NCBI GenBank assembly: GCA_029974875.1
Contig: JARKQP010000693.1
Location: forward strand, 1 to 6,104
From: Mobilitalea sp.
Lineage (GTDB): Bacteria; Bacillota_A; Clostridia; Lachnospirales; Lachnospiraceae
Reading direction: 5' to 3'
DNA length: 6,104 nucleotides
The notes beneath the pieces are model-generated. The model did not search any database and was not told the origin of the DNA. It saw only the letters and a program-made list of their open reading frames with translations. The position numbers and the translations under genes are program-made. Of the stretch, positions 1 to 6,104 are shown piece by piece (the first letter of the stretch is position 1; every line of letters starts with the position of its first letter).

Positions 1-596
1 AAAAGATCTATGCGGTTTCCCCGGATATCCAGATTATCATGATATCAGGCTACCGTGAGTTCGAATATGTGAAAAGAGCGCTTTCTTATAAGGCAATCGA
101 CTATTTATTGAAGCCGGTGGACAAAACCCTGTTAAATGAAACAGTCCGGCGGTGTATTAATTCGCTGGCTTCATTAGATAAGGAAAAGGCGGAGAAGGAA
201 AAGGCTTCCTCTGTGCAGGACAGCGGGGAAGGCTATGAAGGCAATGAGGAGGGGATGCAAAAGATTATAAGCGAGGTGATGGAAATGATACAGAAAAACT
301 GCAATAAGAAGATATCCTTATCAGAAATTGCAGGAAGCTATCATTTCAGTGACGCATATTTTTCCTATTCCTTTAAGAAGGTTGCCGGGATATCATTGAT
401 GAATTATATTATGGAAGTCAGGGTAGAAAAGGCCAAGGAGCTGATGCTGTCCAGCAATTATAATTTAAAGGATATCGCTCTCCGTGTGGGATATCCGGAT
501 CAGCATTACTTTACAAAAATATTTAAAAAGATGACAGGTACCGCCCCCAAAGAATATAAAATGCAAATAGAAAAGGACATTTTTGAGCATGAATAG
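1..596 (+). CDS. Response regulator, YesN-type (REC + AraC HTH), 5' end missing
   Basis: Cytoplasmic transcription factor of a two-component system, cut by the window edge. The reading frame is open from base 3 (197 residues visible) and ends at TAG 594-596. The visible part begins inside the receiver domain: the MISGY segment from base 39 holds the conserved Ser/Thr-type switch residue, and LLKPV (Lys codon 111-113) holds the conserved Lys. The phospho-acceptor Asp lies upstream, outside the window. A charged Lys/Glu-rich linker (about 171-260) follows. The C-terminal AraC/XylS domain has two helix-turn-helix units, SLSEIAGSYHFSDAYFSYSF and NLKDIALRVGYPDQHYFTKI, ending in a typical TGTAPKEYK tail. 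In this family, phosphorylation by the partner kinase promotes dimerisation and binding to direct repeats near the target promoter. The likely partner is the overlapping kinase gene and the likely target is the adjacent transporter promoter; both are inferences from context. Confidence 0.93.
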   Translation, partial: KIYAVSPDIQIIMISGYREFEYVKRALSYKAIDYLLKPVDKTLLNETVRRCINSLASLDKEKAEKEKASSVQDSGEGYEGNEEGMQKIISEVMEMIQKNCNKKISLSEIAGSYHFSDAYFSYSFKKVAGISLMNYIMEVRVEKAKELMLSSNYNLKDIALRVGYPDQHYFTKIFKKMTGTAPKEYKMQIEKDIFEHE

Positions 597-2403
597 AATA
601 AGAGCCCTCTTATCCAAAAGGATTAACGTGAAGGTAATGGCATTGTTTATCATAGTGCTTGCCTGCGTTTTAATCTGCACAACAGCAATAACGAATTATT
701 ACAGTACACGCTTCATTAAGGAACAGCGTGTAAAATATAATGCCCAGGTAATGTCCCAGACAGAGAACAGCCTGCTCCAGCTGAATAATCAGATTACCCA
801 GTTCCTGAACAACTATAATAGGGAAAGCCAGTATCAGAAATTATATCTGTCAAATATAACAAACTTTGATTTCCTTGTGATGAAGCAGCAAATTGAGTTT
901 GAAACAGATATAAAAAAATTAATCTATGTTAATCATTTGGATGAAGTAATAAAGGATATGATCTTTTATTACGGCGACCAATATATGTTTGGCATAGGGG
1001 ATGGCGTACTGGATAAAAATTATAAAATATCTGGGACAGAGTGGTATCAGAGCTTTGTGGATTCAAAAAGCCAATATATGGTCTACGGTCCGGTTGATGA
1101 AAGCTATAAAGCAAAAAACACGGTAAGGGAGCCGGTGATGGTTTTCTTTAGCAGGCTTGTGGTACCCTCCTCATCGGCTTTTAAGACAGAGCAAAAACCC
1201 TTTGTGATGGTCAGCGTCAAGTTCAGTGCAGTAAAGGAAATGTTTGAACAGCTAATCTCGGGAAGCAGGGGGATTGTTGTGTCAGACCCGGAGGGGCATG
1301 TTGTGTATACCAGCAATGAAGCCTATGCCGACTTAAAAGTAATCCATGATAAAGAGTATTTTAAAGATTTGACAGAAAGGAAGAAGGACTACGTTACCTA
1401 TACGGACCAGGATATCTTTATTACAAGCACGTATGTGGGCAAATATAACTGGATCATCTCCACGATTGACTCGTCGGAGGAGCTGTTTAAGGATGTGGAC
1501 CAATTAGTCAGAACGATTAATATTATTGTATTTTCCTTTGGTGTCCTTGGCGTATTAATAGCAATCTTTTTGATCAAGCGGCTGATGATGCCGATCTATG
1601 TGTTGAACCATCTGATTAACACCATTGAAGAGGAGACCGATACCTATATCGATGTTACAACCAATGATGAGATTGGGCAGATTGGACAGCGTTTTAATCA
1701 AATGAAGCGGAGGCTGAATGAACTGAATAAGAAAATGTATTTATCCGAGGTTCGGGCCAAGGAAGCCCAAATCAGTGCATTGCAGGCTCAGATTAATCCC
1801 CATTTCCTATATAATACCCTGGACAATATCTATTGTATTGCCCAAATAGAGGAAATTGACCCGATTGTTGAATTGACCCAGAGTCTGTCCAACATCATGC
1901 GCTACAGCATTGACTGCAAGGATATGTACACAACTGTGGGGGAGGAGCTGAAGCATGTAGAGAATTATCTGAATATTATTAACGTGCGGTACGACGGAAG
2001 TGTCCGTCTGGTAAAGGAGATAGAAGAAGGCTTGGAAGCCGCCAGGACGATAAAGCTTTTGCTCCAGCCCATTGTTGAAAATGCCTGGGTGCACGGAATA
2101 CGCAAAAAGGCAATACCGGAAGGAATCATATCGATCCGCATTTACCGCAGGGCAGATGATATGGAGATTGTAGTGGAGGATGACGGTATTGGGATCGGTG
2201 AGGATAGGCTTAAGATACTCAATGACTCCCTGAGCATATTTACTGAGGAAATTCGCACACCTAAGAACAAAGGCTTTGGAATTGCCTTAATTAATGTAAA
2301 TGACCGTATTAAGTTCATGAATGGTGAAGGGTATGGAGTTCGGATTGACAGCATACAGGGCGCAGGAAGTAAAGTGACCATCCGCCTTAAATATATGGAA
2401 TAA
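589..2403 (+). CDS. Sensor histidine kinase, YesM-type (dCache-like sensor, HAMP, His_kinase, HATPase_c)
   Basis: Membrane kinase, 604 residues from ATG 589, close to the usual ~580-610 for the family. In order: TM1 about 16-36; an extracytoplasmic sensor region about 37-305, dCache-like by layout; TM2 about 310-329; HAMP about 330-385 with a DEIGQIG motif; the His_kinase domain with phospho-acceptor His405 in QINPHFLYNTLD; and a HATPase_c domain with N box QPIVENAWVHG (Asn498), G1 box EDDGIGI (Asp532) and G2 box GFGIALINVNDR. All catalytic motifs look intact. I chose ATG 589 over the in-frame TTG 583 because ATG is the stronger codon; AGGA at 574-577 is 11 bases from ATG but only 5 from TTG, so TTG is not excluded (adds 2 residues). 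The start overlaps the regulator's stop by 8 bases, implying translational coupling. Ligand unknown; next to a sugar transporter, a sugar-related cue is likely. Confidence 0.95.
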   Translation: MNRIRALLSKRINVKVMALFIIVLACVLICTTAITNYYSTRFIKEQRVKYNAQVMSQTENSLLQLNNQITQFLNNYNRESQYQKLYLSNITNFDFLVMKQQIEFETDIKKLIYVNHLDEVIKDMIFYYGDQYMFGIGDGVLDKNYKISGTEWYQSFVDSKSQYMVYGPVDESYKAKNTVREPVMVFFSRLVVPSSSAFKTEQKPFVMVSVKFSAVKEMFEQLISGSRGIVVSDPEGHVVYTSNEAYADLKVIHDKEYFKDLTERKKDYVTYTDQDIFITSTYVGKYNWIISTIDSSEELFKDVDQLVRTINIIVFSFGVLGVLIAIFLIKRLMMPIYVLNHLINTIEEETDTYIDVTTNDEIGQIGQRFNQMKRRLNELNKKMYLSEVRAKEAQISALQAQINPHFLYNTLDNIYCIAQIEEIDPIVELTQSLSNIMRYSIDCKDMYTTVGEELKHVENYLNIINVRYDGSVRLVKEIEEGLEAARTIKLLLQPIVENAWVHGIRKKAIPEGIISIRIYRRADDMEIVVEDDGIGIGEDRLKILNDSLSIFTEEIRTPKNKGFGIALINVNDRIKFMNGEGYGVRIDSIQGAGSKVTIRLKYME

Positions 2404-2443
2404 AACTAAAACCCCAGATAACATAAGAGAGTTATATTAAAAC

Positions 2444-2606
2444 CCAAAAGCAGAAGGAGGGTAGGAGCCTTCCTTCATGCAACGCAGAAGGGATATTTCT
2501 TTGAACCGTCAATAGCAGTTCGTGGGATAGGGAGCTGTTACTGACAGGCAAAGGGATGTTTCGGGCAGTGCATGATGGAAAGCCCCTACCCTCCTTTTCC
2601 GTTTGG
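2444..2606. repeat. 163-base imperfect palindrome, candidate structured RNA or palindromic repeat element
   Basis: The left arm 2444-2485 and right arm 2565-2606 are complementary without gaps at 34 of 42 positions plus one G-U pair. The perfect core is 2454-2465 with 2585-2596 (AAGGAGGGTAGG opposite CCTACCCTCCTT). Inside, an apical stem pairs 2508-2518 with 2535-2545 (one mismatch, one G-U), extended by 2506-2507 with 2547-2548 and 2499-2503 with 2549-2553. The terminal loop is 2519-2534. An internal loop (2486-2498 and 2554-2564) separates the two stems. The segment is visibly richer in G+C than the A+T-rich DNA after it and encodes no credible protein. It is a poor intrinsic terminator, because the outer stem is followed by TTTTCC rather than a T-run. 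It could be a leader or processed RNA of the transporter operon, an independent small RNA, or a MITE/REP-like palindrome. The pairing is seen; the function is not. Confidence 0.7.
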
Positions 2607-2626
2607 CGGGAATAAAAGGGAAGGGG

Positions 2627-2727
2627 AATTGTGAAATTTTTCTATTTTATGGATAGGTGCTAATTGTATTTATGTGCAATATAAATATTGGGATCTAAAA
2701 ATAATACACCTTTTAACGAAAAATTGT
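2627..2727 (+). promoter_or_regulatory. Three AATTGT direct repeats, possible regulator-binding sites
   Basis: The hexamer AATTGT occurs at 2627-2632, 2662-2667 and 2722-2727 in the A+T-rich stretch before the transporter promoter. The first and third copies share further matching bases (AATTGT, two free bases, AA, one free base, TTT). The third copy lies just upstream of where the -35 element should be, the position expected for an AraC-type activator. In DNA this A+T-rich the recurrence could be chance, so this is a weak call. Confidence 0.25.
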
Positions 2728-2730
2728 CTA

Positions 2731-2759
2731 AATTTATTTGCAGTTCACCATGCTATACT
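2731..2759 (+). promoter_or_regulatory. Probable extended -10 promoter for the transporter genes
   Basis: TGCTATACT at 2751-2759 combines a TG extension with TATACT at 2754-2759, a five-of-six match to the sigma-A -10 consensus. At 17-base spacing the -35 position (2731-2736) reads AATTTA, a poor match. A good extended -10 with a weak -35 is typical of activator-dependent promoters, which fits control by the upstream AraC-type regulator. Transcription would begin near 2766, giving a leader of about 35-40 bases and placing the 2444-2606 palindrome outside this transcript. Confidence 0.5.
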
Positions 2760-2786
2760 GGGCATAAAGAAGAAAAAGAACATAAC

Positions 2787-2795
2787 GAGGAAGGA
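2787..2795 (+). promoter_or_regulatory. Ribosome binding site for the first permease
   Basis: GAGGAAGGA contains AAGGA (2791-2795), 7 bases before ATG 2803, and GAGGA (2787-2791), 5 bases before an in-frame ATG at 2797. Either start is possible; ATG 2803 has slightly better spacing. Both lie just downstream of the predicted promoter. Confidence 0.6.
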
Positions 2796-2802
2796 AATGC
2801 TT

Positions 2803-3720
2803 ATGATTACCAGAAAGAAAAAGATACCATTTTCCAGAAGAATACGGCCATATCTGTTTTTGCTCCCAATCTATGCTTTGATTGTGACCTTTAAATACAT
2901 TCCTTTTTTTACGGCAATACAGAAATCCTTTTATAACTGGAATGGCGGGAAGCTGAACCAATTTATCGGACTGGATAACTATATAGAAGCATTTCAGGAC
3001 AAGATTTTTCTGGGCTCCCTGCTGACAGTCTCAAAGGTGATGATCTTTTATGTGGTGGTTGCCATAACAATACCGCTTCTGACCGCTGAGCTTTTATATG
3101 CCGTGAAATCCACCAGGAAACAATATTTCATAAGAACGGCCTTTACTTTTCCGATGGTTGTACCTGGCGTGGTTATCATCCTTCTATGGAAATGGATCCT
3201 TGGCGGAGATAACGGTATTTTGAATAATCTGTTAACCGGTATAGGGTATGGGAACCTTGCGCAGCCCTGGCTTGGCAGCAGTAAGACGGCCTTGGGGGCG
3301 ATTATGGCGATTGGTTTTCCGTGGCTTGGCATGTCTGCCCTGGGAGGGATGCAGCTGCTGATTTATTTCGGGGCCCTGCAGGCAGTGCCTAAGGATTTGT
3401 TTGAGGCTGCCCAGGTGGACGGAGTAAATATTGTACAGCGTTTTTTTAAGATTGACCTTCCCCTGCTATCCAGCCAGCTGAAGCTTATGATCACCTTGGC
3501 TATTATTAATTCCCTGCAAGTATTTGAATCAATTTTTATATTGACCAAGGGAGGGCCGGTCACGTCCACGATGGTTCCGGCGGTATATCTGTATGAGCAA
3601 GGCTTTTCTTATAGAAGGATGGGATATTCATCAGCCATAGGAATCATATTATTTGTAATCATCATGATACTTACGGTTTTAAATAATAAATTCCTTAAAA
3701 ATACAGAGAAAATGGATTAA
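2803..3720 (+). CDS. Sugar ABC transporter permease, UgpA/MalF-like (CUT1 family, first subunit)
   Basis: Integral membrane subunit of a carbohydrate importer; with the next gene product it would form the channel heterodimer. It has 305 residues from ATG 2803 (307 from ATG 2797), normal for the family. A short basic N-terminus (ITRKKKIPFSRRIRP) precedes six predicted membrane segments at about 16-37, 75-98, 112-132, 162-190, 220-240 and 275-297. The EAA loop, which docks on the ATPase, reads EAAQVDGVNIVQRFFKIDLP from residue 201 with its invariant Gly at 207. The frame stays open upstream to a GTG at 2674, but that extension would cross the predicted promoter and lacks a ribosome binding site, so I rejected it. 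The stop TAA 3718-3720 lies 14 bases before the next start, so the genes are probably co-transcribed. Family assignment is firm; substrate is unknown. Confidence 0.95.
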   Translation: MITRKKKIPFSRRIRPYLFLLPIYALIVTFKYIPFFTAIQKSFYNWNGGKLNQFIGLDNYIEAFQDKIFLGSLLTVSKVMIFYVVVAITIPLLTAELLYAVKSTRKQYFIRTAFTFPMVVPGVVIILLWKWILGGDNGILNNLLTGIGYGNLAQPWLGSSKTALGAIMAIGFPWLGMSALGGMQLLIYFGALQAVPKDLFEAAQVDGVNIVQRFFKIDLPLLSSQLKLMITLAIINSLQVFESIFILTKGGPVTSTMVPAVYLYEQGFSYRRMGYSSAIGIILFVIIMILTVLNNKFLKNTEKMD

Positions 3721-3732
3721 GGGGGCAGGAGG
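3719..3732 (+). promoter_or_regulatory. Double ribosome binding site for the second permease
   Basis: Two Shine-Dalgarno-like runs precede ATG 3735. AGGAGG at 3727-3732 is nearly perfect but only 2 bases from the start codon, unusually close. AAGGGGG at 3719-3725 (one G-U with anti-SD) is 9 bases away and overlaps the stop codon of the preceding gene. No better in-frame start lies downstream, so ATG 3735 stands, and the more distant run may be the working one. Confidence 0.5.
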
Positions 3733-3734
3733 AT

Positions 3735-4550
3735 ATGAATATATTTGCAAAGATATTGGGAAGAGTATTGCTGGGATTATTGCTGATTTTGACCTTGTTG
3801 CCTTTTTATCTGCTGGTGTTGAACTCTTTTAAATGGCAAAATGACATTGTTCTAAATCCCTGGATGTGGAATGGGGCGGAGCATATTACCAATTATACAA
3901 AGGCTCTAGTGCAGGTAGCCCGTCCCATGGTGAATTCCCTGATTGTAACGGCTGCGGTGGTGGTAGGAACAATCCTGTGCTCCCTGCTGGCAGCCTATGC
4001 GTTTATGAGGTTTAAATTTTTCGGCTCCAATGCTTTATATTTCGGGATTATTGCGATGCTTATGATACCCGGATACGTCATGCTGATACCCCAGTTTATC
4101 CAGATAAACGACCTTGGATTATACAATACCTATTTCGGCTTGATCCTGCCTCCGACTGCCTTTAATGTAGCGATGGGAACTTTCCTGTTGAGGACTTCCA
4201 TGGAGTCAATATCTAACAGCCTGCTGGAGGCTGCGGATATCGAGGGAGCAAAGGATCTGACGATCCTGGGAAGGATAGTCCTGCCTCTTTCCTATCCGAC
4301 GATTGCGACAGTTATGATCATGACGGGACTTTCCAGCTGGAATAATTATCTATGGCCATTGGTCGCCTCCACCGGGGAAAAAACGCAGCAGATTACAGTG
4401 GCGTTGACCAAGATGGTGAAGTCATTGGCCGAAGGAGAAGGAATTTTATTTGCAGGCTATGTAATCGCATCCCTTCCGCTTATTATCCTGTTCTGTTTTT
4501 CAAGCAAATACTTTATTGCAGGGTTAACACAGGGATCGGTCAAGGGCTGA
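3735..4550 (+). CDS. Sugar ABC transporter permease, UgpE/MalG-like (CUT1 family, second subunit)
   Basis: Second channel subunit of the carbohydrate importer, 271 residues, close to the usual ~275. Membrane segments are predicted at about 8-30, 68-92, 102-122, 134-155, 188-208 and 237-258. The EAA loop reads EAADIEGAKDLTILGRIVLP from residue 165, with the invariant Gly at 171. The SWNNYLWPL motif (201-209) after the EAA loop and the short tail ending ITAGLTQG-like (IAGLTQGSVKG) are characteristic of MalG/UgpE-type subunits. It follows the first permease by 14 bases and is presumably translated from the same mRNA. The substrate cannot be told from permeases of this family. No truncation or missing key residue is visible. 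Confidence 0.95.
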   Translation: MNIFAKILGRVLLGLLLILTLLPFYLLVLNSFKWQNDIVLNPWMWNGAEHITNYTKALVQVARPMVNSLIVTAAVVVGTILCSLLAAYAFMRFKFFGSNALYFGIIAMLMIPGYVMLIPQFIQINDLGLYNTYFGLILPPTAFNVAMGTFLLRTSMESISNSLLEAADIEGAKDLTILGRIVLPLSYPTIATVMIMTGLSSWNNYLWPLVASTGEKTQQITVALTKMVKSLAEGEGILFAGYVIASLPLIILFCFSSKYFIAGLTQGSVKG

Positions 4551-4709
4551 TACGAGAGGAAAATAATCAGGCAGTCTGGCTGTATGCTTCATCTGTAGAG
4601 GAGAAGTGTATGAATTGGATATTATTGCAAGAGCTTTATGGCAATTTATCTCACTACCTTAGTGGTAGGAGTTTTCTTGCCAAATATGATAAAACAAGGA
4701 GGATATGTT
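4551..4709 (+). other. Spacer between permease and binding-protein genes
   Basis: This 159-base gap holds no confident gene. It contains a small inverted repeat at 4652-4668 that can pair as CTACC/GGTAG (4654-4658 with 4664-4668) or as CACTA/TAGTG (4652-4656 with 4660-4664). It also holds a Shine-Dalgarno-like GAGGAG (4598-4603) before ATG 4610. No convincing promoter was found: TATGAT at 4685-4690 has no -35 partner and would start transcription inside the ribosome binding site. The binding-protein gene is probably read through from the operon promoter. Confidence 0.5.
4696..4702 (+). promoter_or_regulatory. Ribosome binding site for the sugar-binding lipoprotein
   Basis: AAGGAGG is a perfect Shine-Dalgarno sequence 7 bases before ATG 4710 and decides that start. 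Another ATG at 4705, only 2 bases after it, opens a start-Leu-stop minimal frame (ATG TTA TGA) whose stop overlaps the ATG of the real gene. Confidence 0.85.
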
Positions 4710-6104
4710 ATGAGAAAGTGGAAGAAAACAACGGCACTATTGCTGTGCATGGCCTTGATGGGAGGGCTGATTGTAGGATGTAGCAACAAGACAGGTGATT
4801 CCAAGGCAGAGCCTACGACAGCGGCAGGCAGCACGGATACCACACAGGAAGGGAAGGAAGAGGGTGCCGGTGCAGAGGGTACGCTAGATTTTTCGGGTGT
4901 TAAATTAGTCTTTGCACAGGATCTTGGAACAGATGAAACGGCAAATGCAGTGGTAAATGAGATTATTGATGCCTATGAGGCTAAAACAGGGGCTACAATT
5001 CAATTTGAGGCTCTGCCTCCCGCAGATTATAGGACCTGGCTGACGACCCAGTTTACTGCAGGAGAGGGGCCGGATGTTTACACCGGTATCCTCTATGATA
5101 TTACAACGGATTATAACAGCGGCTGGCTGTATAATTTTGCAGACCTGTACAAGGCGGAAAGCCCTTATGATACCGGCCATATCTGGAAGGACACCCTGCC
5201 AGAATATATTTTAAACAGAATGTATATAACGGAAAATGATATTCCGGGATACCCTTCCTCGACCAGTGTTGTGCGTATTTTCTGTAATACCAAGCTGTTT
5301 GAGAAGGCAGGAGCCCAAATTCCAACAACCTGGGCAGAATTCGTGGATGCATGTAAAAAGTTAAAGGATGCGGGCATCACGCCTTTTGGTTTTCCGAATG
5401 CATCCTTTGCGGATCTTTCCTGGTTATGGTTTAATAATTCAATTACCAGCCAGTTAAATAACGGCCTCGTGACAACGCTGGATGAGACAGGTAACGGTTA
5501 TGTGGAATTGAATGAAATTGTAAAGGGCTTTGAAGAGGGTAAGCTTGATTTTGCTTCTTCCAGTATTTTGGAAGGTTATAAATTAATGAAGGATTTCTCA
5601 AGCTATTGGACGTCGGATTATAATGGTTTAGACCAAGCCACAGCCATCAATATGTTCATCCGCGGTGAGGTTGCCATGGTTCAGGCCCTGTCCACGAACT
5701 TAAGTGCGGTGGACGCGGTAGTATCCGATGATTTTGAATACGCTGTAATGCCTGTTCCCACAATTACAAAGGATACCTCAGCGAATGCCATGGGTAAATC
5801 AGTAATTCTTGGAGGACAGCCGGATATCATTTATGCCATCAATAAGGAACTGGAGGAGGATGAAACAAAATTAGCTGCGGCAATTGATTTTTCCCAGTAT
5901 ATGTCTTCGCCTGAGGTGCAGAAAAAGCTGGCAGAGACAATTTACCGGATTCCTTTAGCAACTACCACGGAATTGCCGGAGAACCTTCAGGGCTTTATCA
6001 TTACCGAGGAACCTTTGAGGCTGGCATATTATACTGGCATTAATGAGAAACTAAGAACCTACTTCCATCGTGCAGGCCAGCAATACCTGGAAGGAAGCAT
6101 CGAT
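4710..6104 (+). CDS. Extracellular sugar-binding lipoprotein (SBP family 1, CUT1 ABC transporter), 3' end missing
   Basis: Substrate-binding lipoprotein that would capture a carbohydrate outside the cell and deliver it to the two permeases encoded upstream. 465 residues are visible and the frame is still open at the window edge. Family members usually have about 420-500 residues, so probably only a short C-terminal piece is missing. The lipoprotein signal is MRKWKK, a hydrophobic core, then lipobox LIVGC with Cys24 as the lipidated residue. A Thr/Glu/Gly-rich low-complexity linker (about 25-56) tethers the binding fold to the membrane. The fold starts near GVKLVFAQD. Typical family segments include FTAGEGPDVYTG, the hinge-like IPGYPSSTSVVRIFCNTKLF followed by IPTTWAEF, TPFGFPN, FIRGEVAMVQA and MSSPEVQKKLAE. 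Aromatic residues that could stack on sugar rings are frequent, but the ligand cannot be deduced. An in-frame ATG at 4638 was rejected because it would bury the signal peptide. Confidence 0.93.
   Translation, partial: MRKWKKTTALLLCMALMGGLIVGCSNKTGDSKAEPTTAAGSTDTTQEGKEEGAGAEGTLDFSGVKLVFAQDLGTDETANAVVNEIIDAYEAKTGATIQFEALPPADYRTWLTTQFTAGEGPDVYTGILYDITTDYNSGWLYNFADLYKAESPYDTGHIWKDTLPEYILNRMYITENDIPGYPSSTSVVRIFCNTKLFEKAGAQIPTTWAEFVDACKKLKDAGITPFGFPNASFADLSWLWFNNSITSQLNNGLVTTLDETGNGYVELNEIVKGFEEGKLDFASSSILEGYKLMKDFSSYWTSDYNGLDQATAINMFIRGEVAMVQALSTNLSAVDAVVSDDFEYAVMPVPTITKDTSANAMGKSVILGGQPDIIYAINKELEEDETKLAAAIDFSQYMSSPEVQKKLAETIYRIPLATTTELPENLQGFIITEEPLRLAYYTGINEKLRTYFHRAGQQYLEGSID

Noticed and set aside
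2345..2375. Promoter with TTGACA at 2345-2350 inside the end of the kinase gene
   Set aside because: The -35 hexamer is perfect, but the only -10-like partner (TAAAGT, 2370-2375) is a weak four-of-six match at 19-base spacing inside conserved coding sequence.
2438..2617. TAAAA at 2438-2442 and 2613-2617 as a target-site duplication flanking the palindrome
   Set aside because: A five-base A+T-rich match at unequal distances (1 and 6 bases) from the element ends is expected by chance and does not prove insertion.
2583..2650. Rho-independent terminator after the kinase gene
   Set aside because: The rod's outer stem is followed by TTTTCC rather than a T-run, and the T-rich stretch at 2637-2649 is about ten bases from the nearest possible stem. 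No canonical stem plus T-tract could be drawn.
2674..2802. N-terminal extension of the first permease from GTG 2674
   Set aside because: It has no ribosome binding site, spans the predicted extended -10 promoter, and adds about 43 residues not usual before the first membrane segment in this family. ATG 2803 or 2797 has a good Shine-Dalgarno sequence.
2604..2802. Catabolite-control (cre) site before the transporter genes
   Set aside because: I found no sequence close to the cre consensus; the only CG-centred candidate (TTTTAACGAAAA, near 2711-2722) lacks the outer TG and CA.
4638..4709. In-frame ATG at 4638 that would add 24 residues to the lipoprotein
   Set aside because: It has only a weak AAGAG upstream, and the added segment would precede and disrupt a textbook lipoprotein signal peptide that starts at ATG 4710 after a perfect AAGGAGG.

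Overview
The window looks like part of a carbohydrate-uptake locus from a Gram-positive, low-to-moderate G+C anaerobe of the Clostridia, most likely Lachnospiraceae-like. This rests on the A/G-rich ribosome binding sites, the YesM/YesN-type two-component pair beside CUT1 sugar ABC transporter genes, and a lipoprotein rather than periplasmic binding protein. The taxon is inferred from style, not from a marker gene. All recognised genes are on the + strand.

Layout. Positions 1-596 hold the C-terminal part of a YesN-type response regulator (end of the receiver domain, linker, AraC-type DNA-binding domain). It overlaps by 8 bases a complete YesM-type sensor histidine kinase (589-2403). A gene-free stretch of about 400 bases follows (2404-2802). 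Its first part is dominated by a 163-base imperfect palindrome (2444-2606) that can fold into one long rod. Its second part is A+T-rich and carries a probable extended -10 promoter just upstream of the transporter genes. Then come two ABC permease subunits (2803-3720 and 3735-4550), a 159-base spacer, and a sugar-binding lipoprotein (4710 to the window end, incomplete).

How the parts probably work together. The kinase senses an extracellular cue, possibly a sugar or a sugar-loaded binding protein, through its large extracytoplasmic domain. It phosphorylates the regulator, which then activates the promoter in front of the transporter genes. The lipoprotein captures the substrate and delivers it to the permease heterodimer. 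No ATPase gene is in view; many clostridial CUT1 systems use a shared MsmX-type ATPase encoded elsewhere. The substrate cannot be read from the sequence.

The gene content is ordinary for this group. The main unexplained feature is the 2444-2606 palindrome. Its 42-base arms match at 34 positions without gaps, it has a nested apical stem, and an 11/12 direct repeat faces itself across the internal loop. It could be a structured RNA, a mobile palindromic repeat (MITE/REP-like) or an mRNA boundary element. The sequence alone does not decide.
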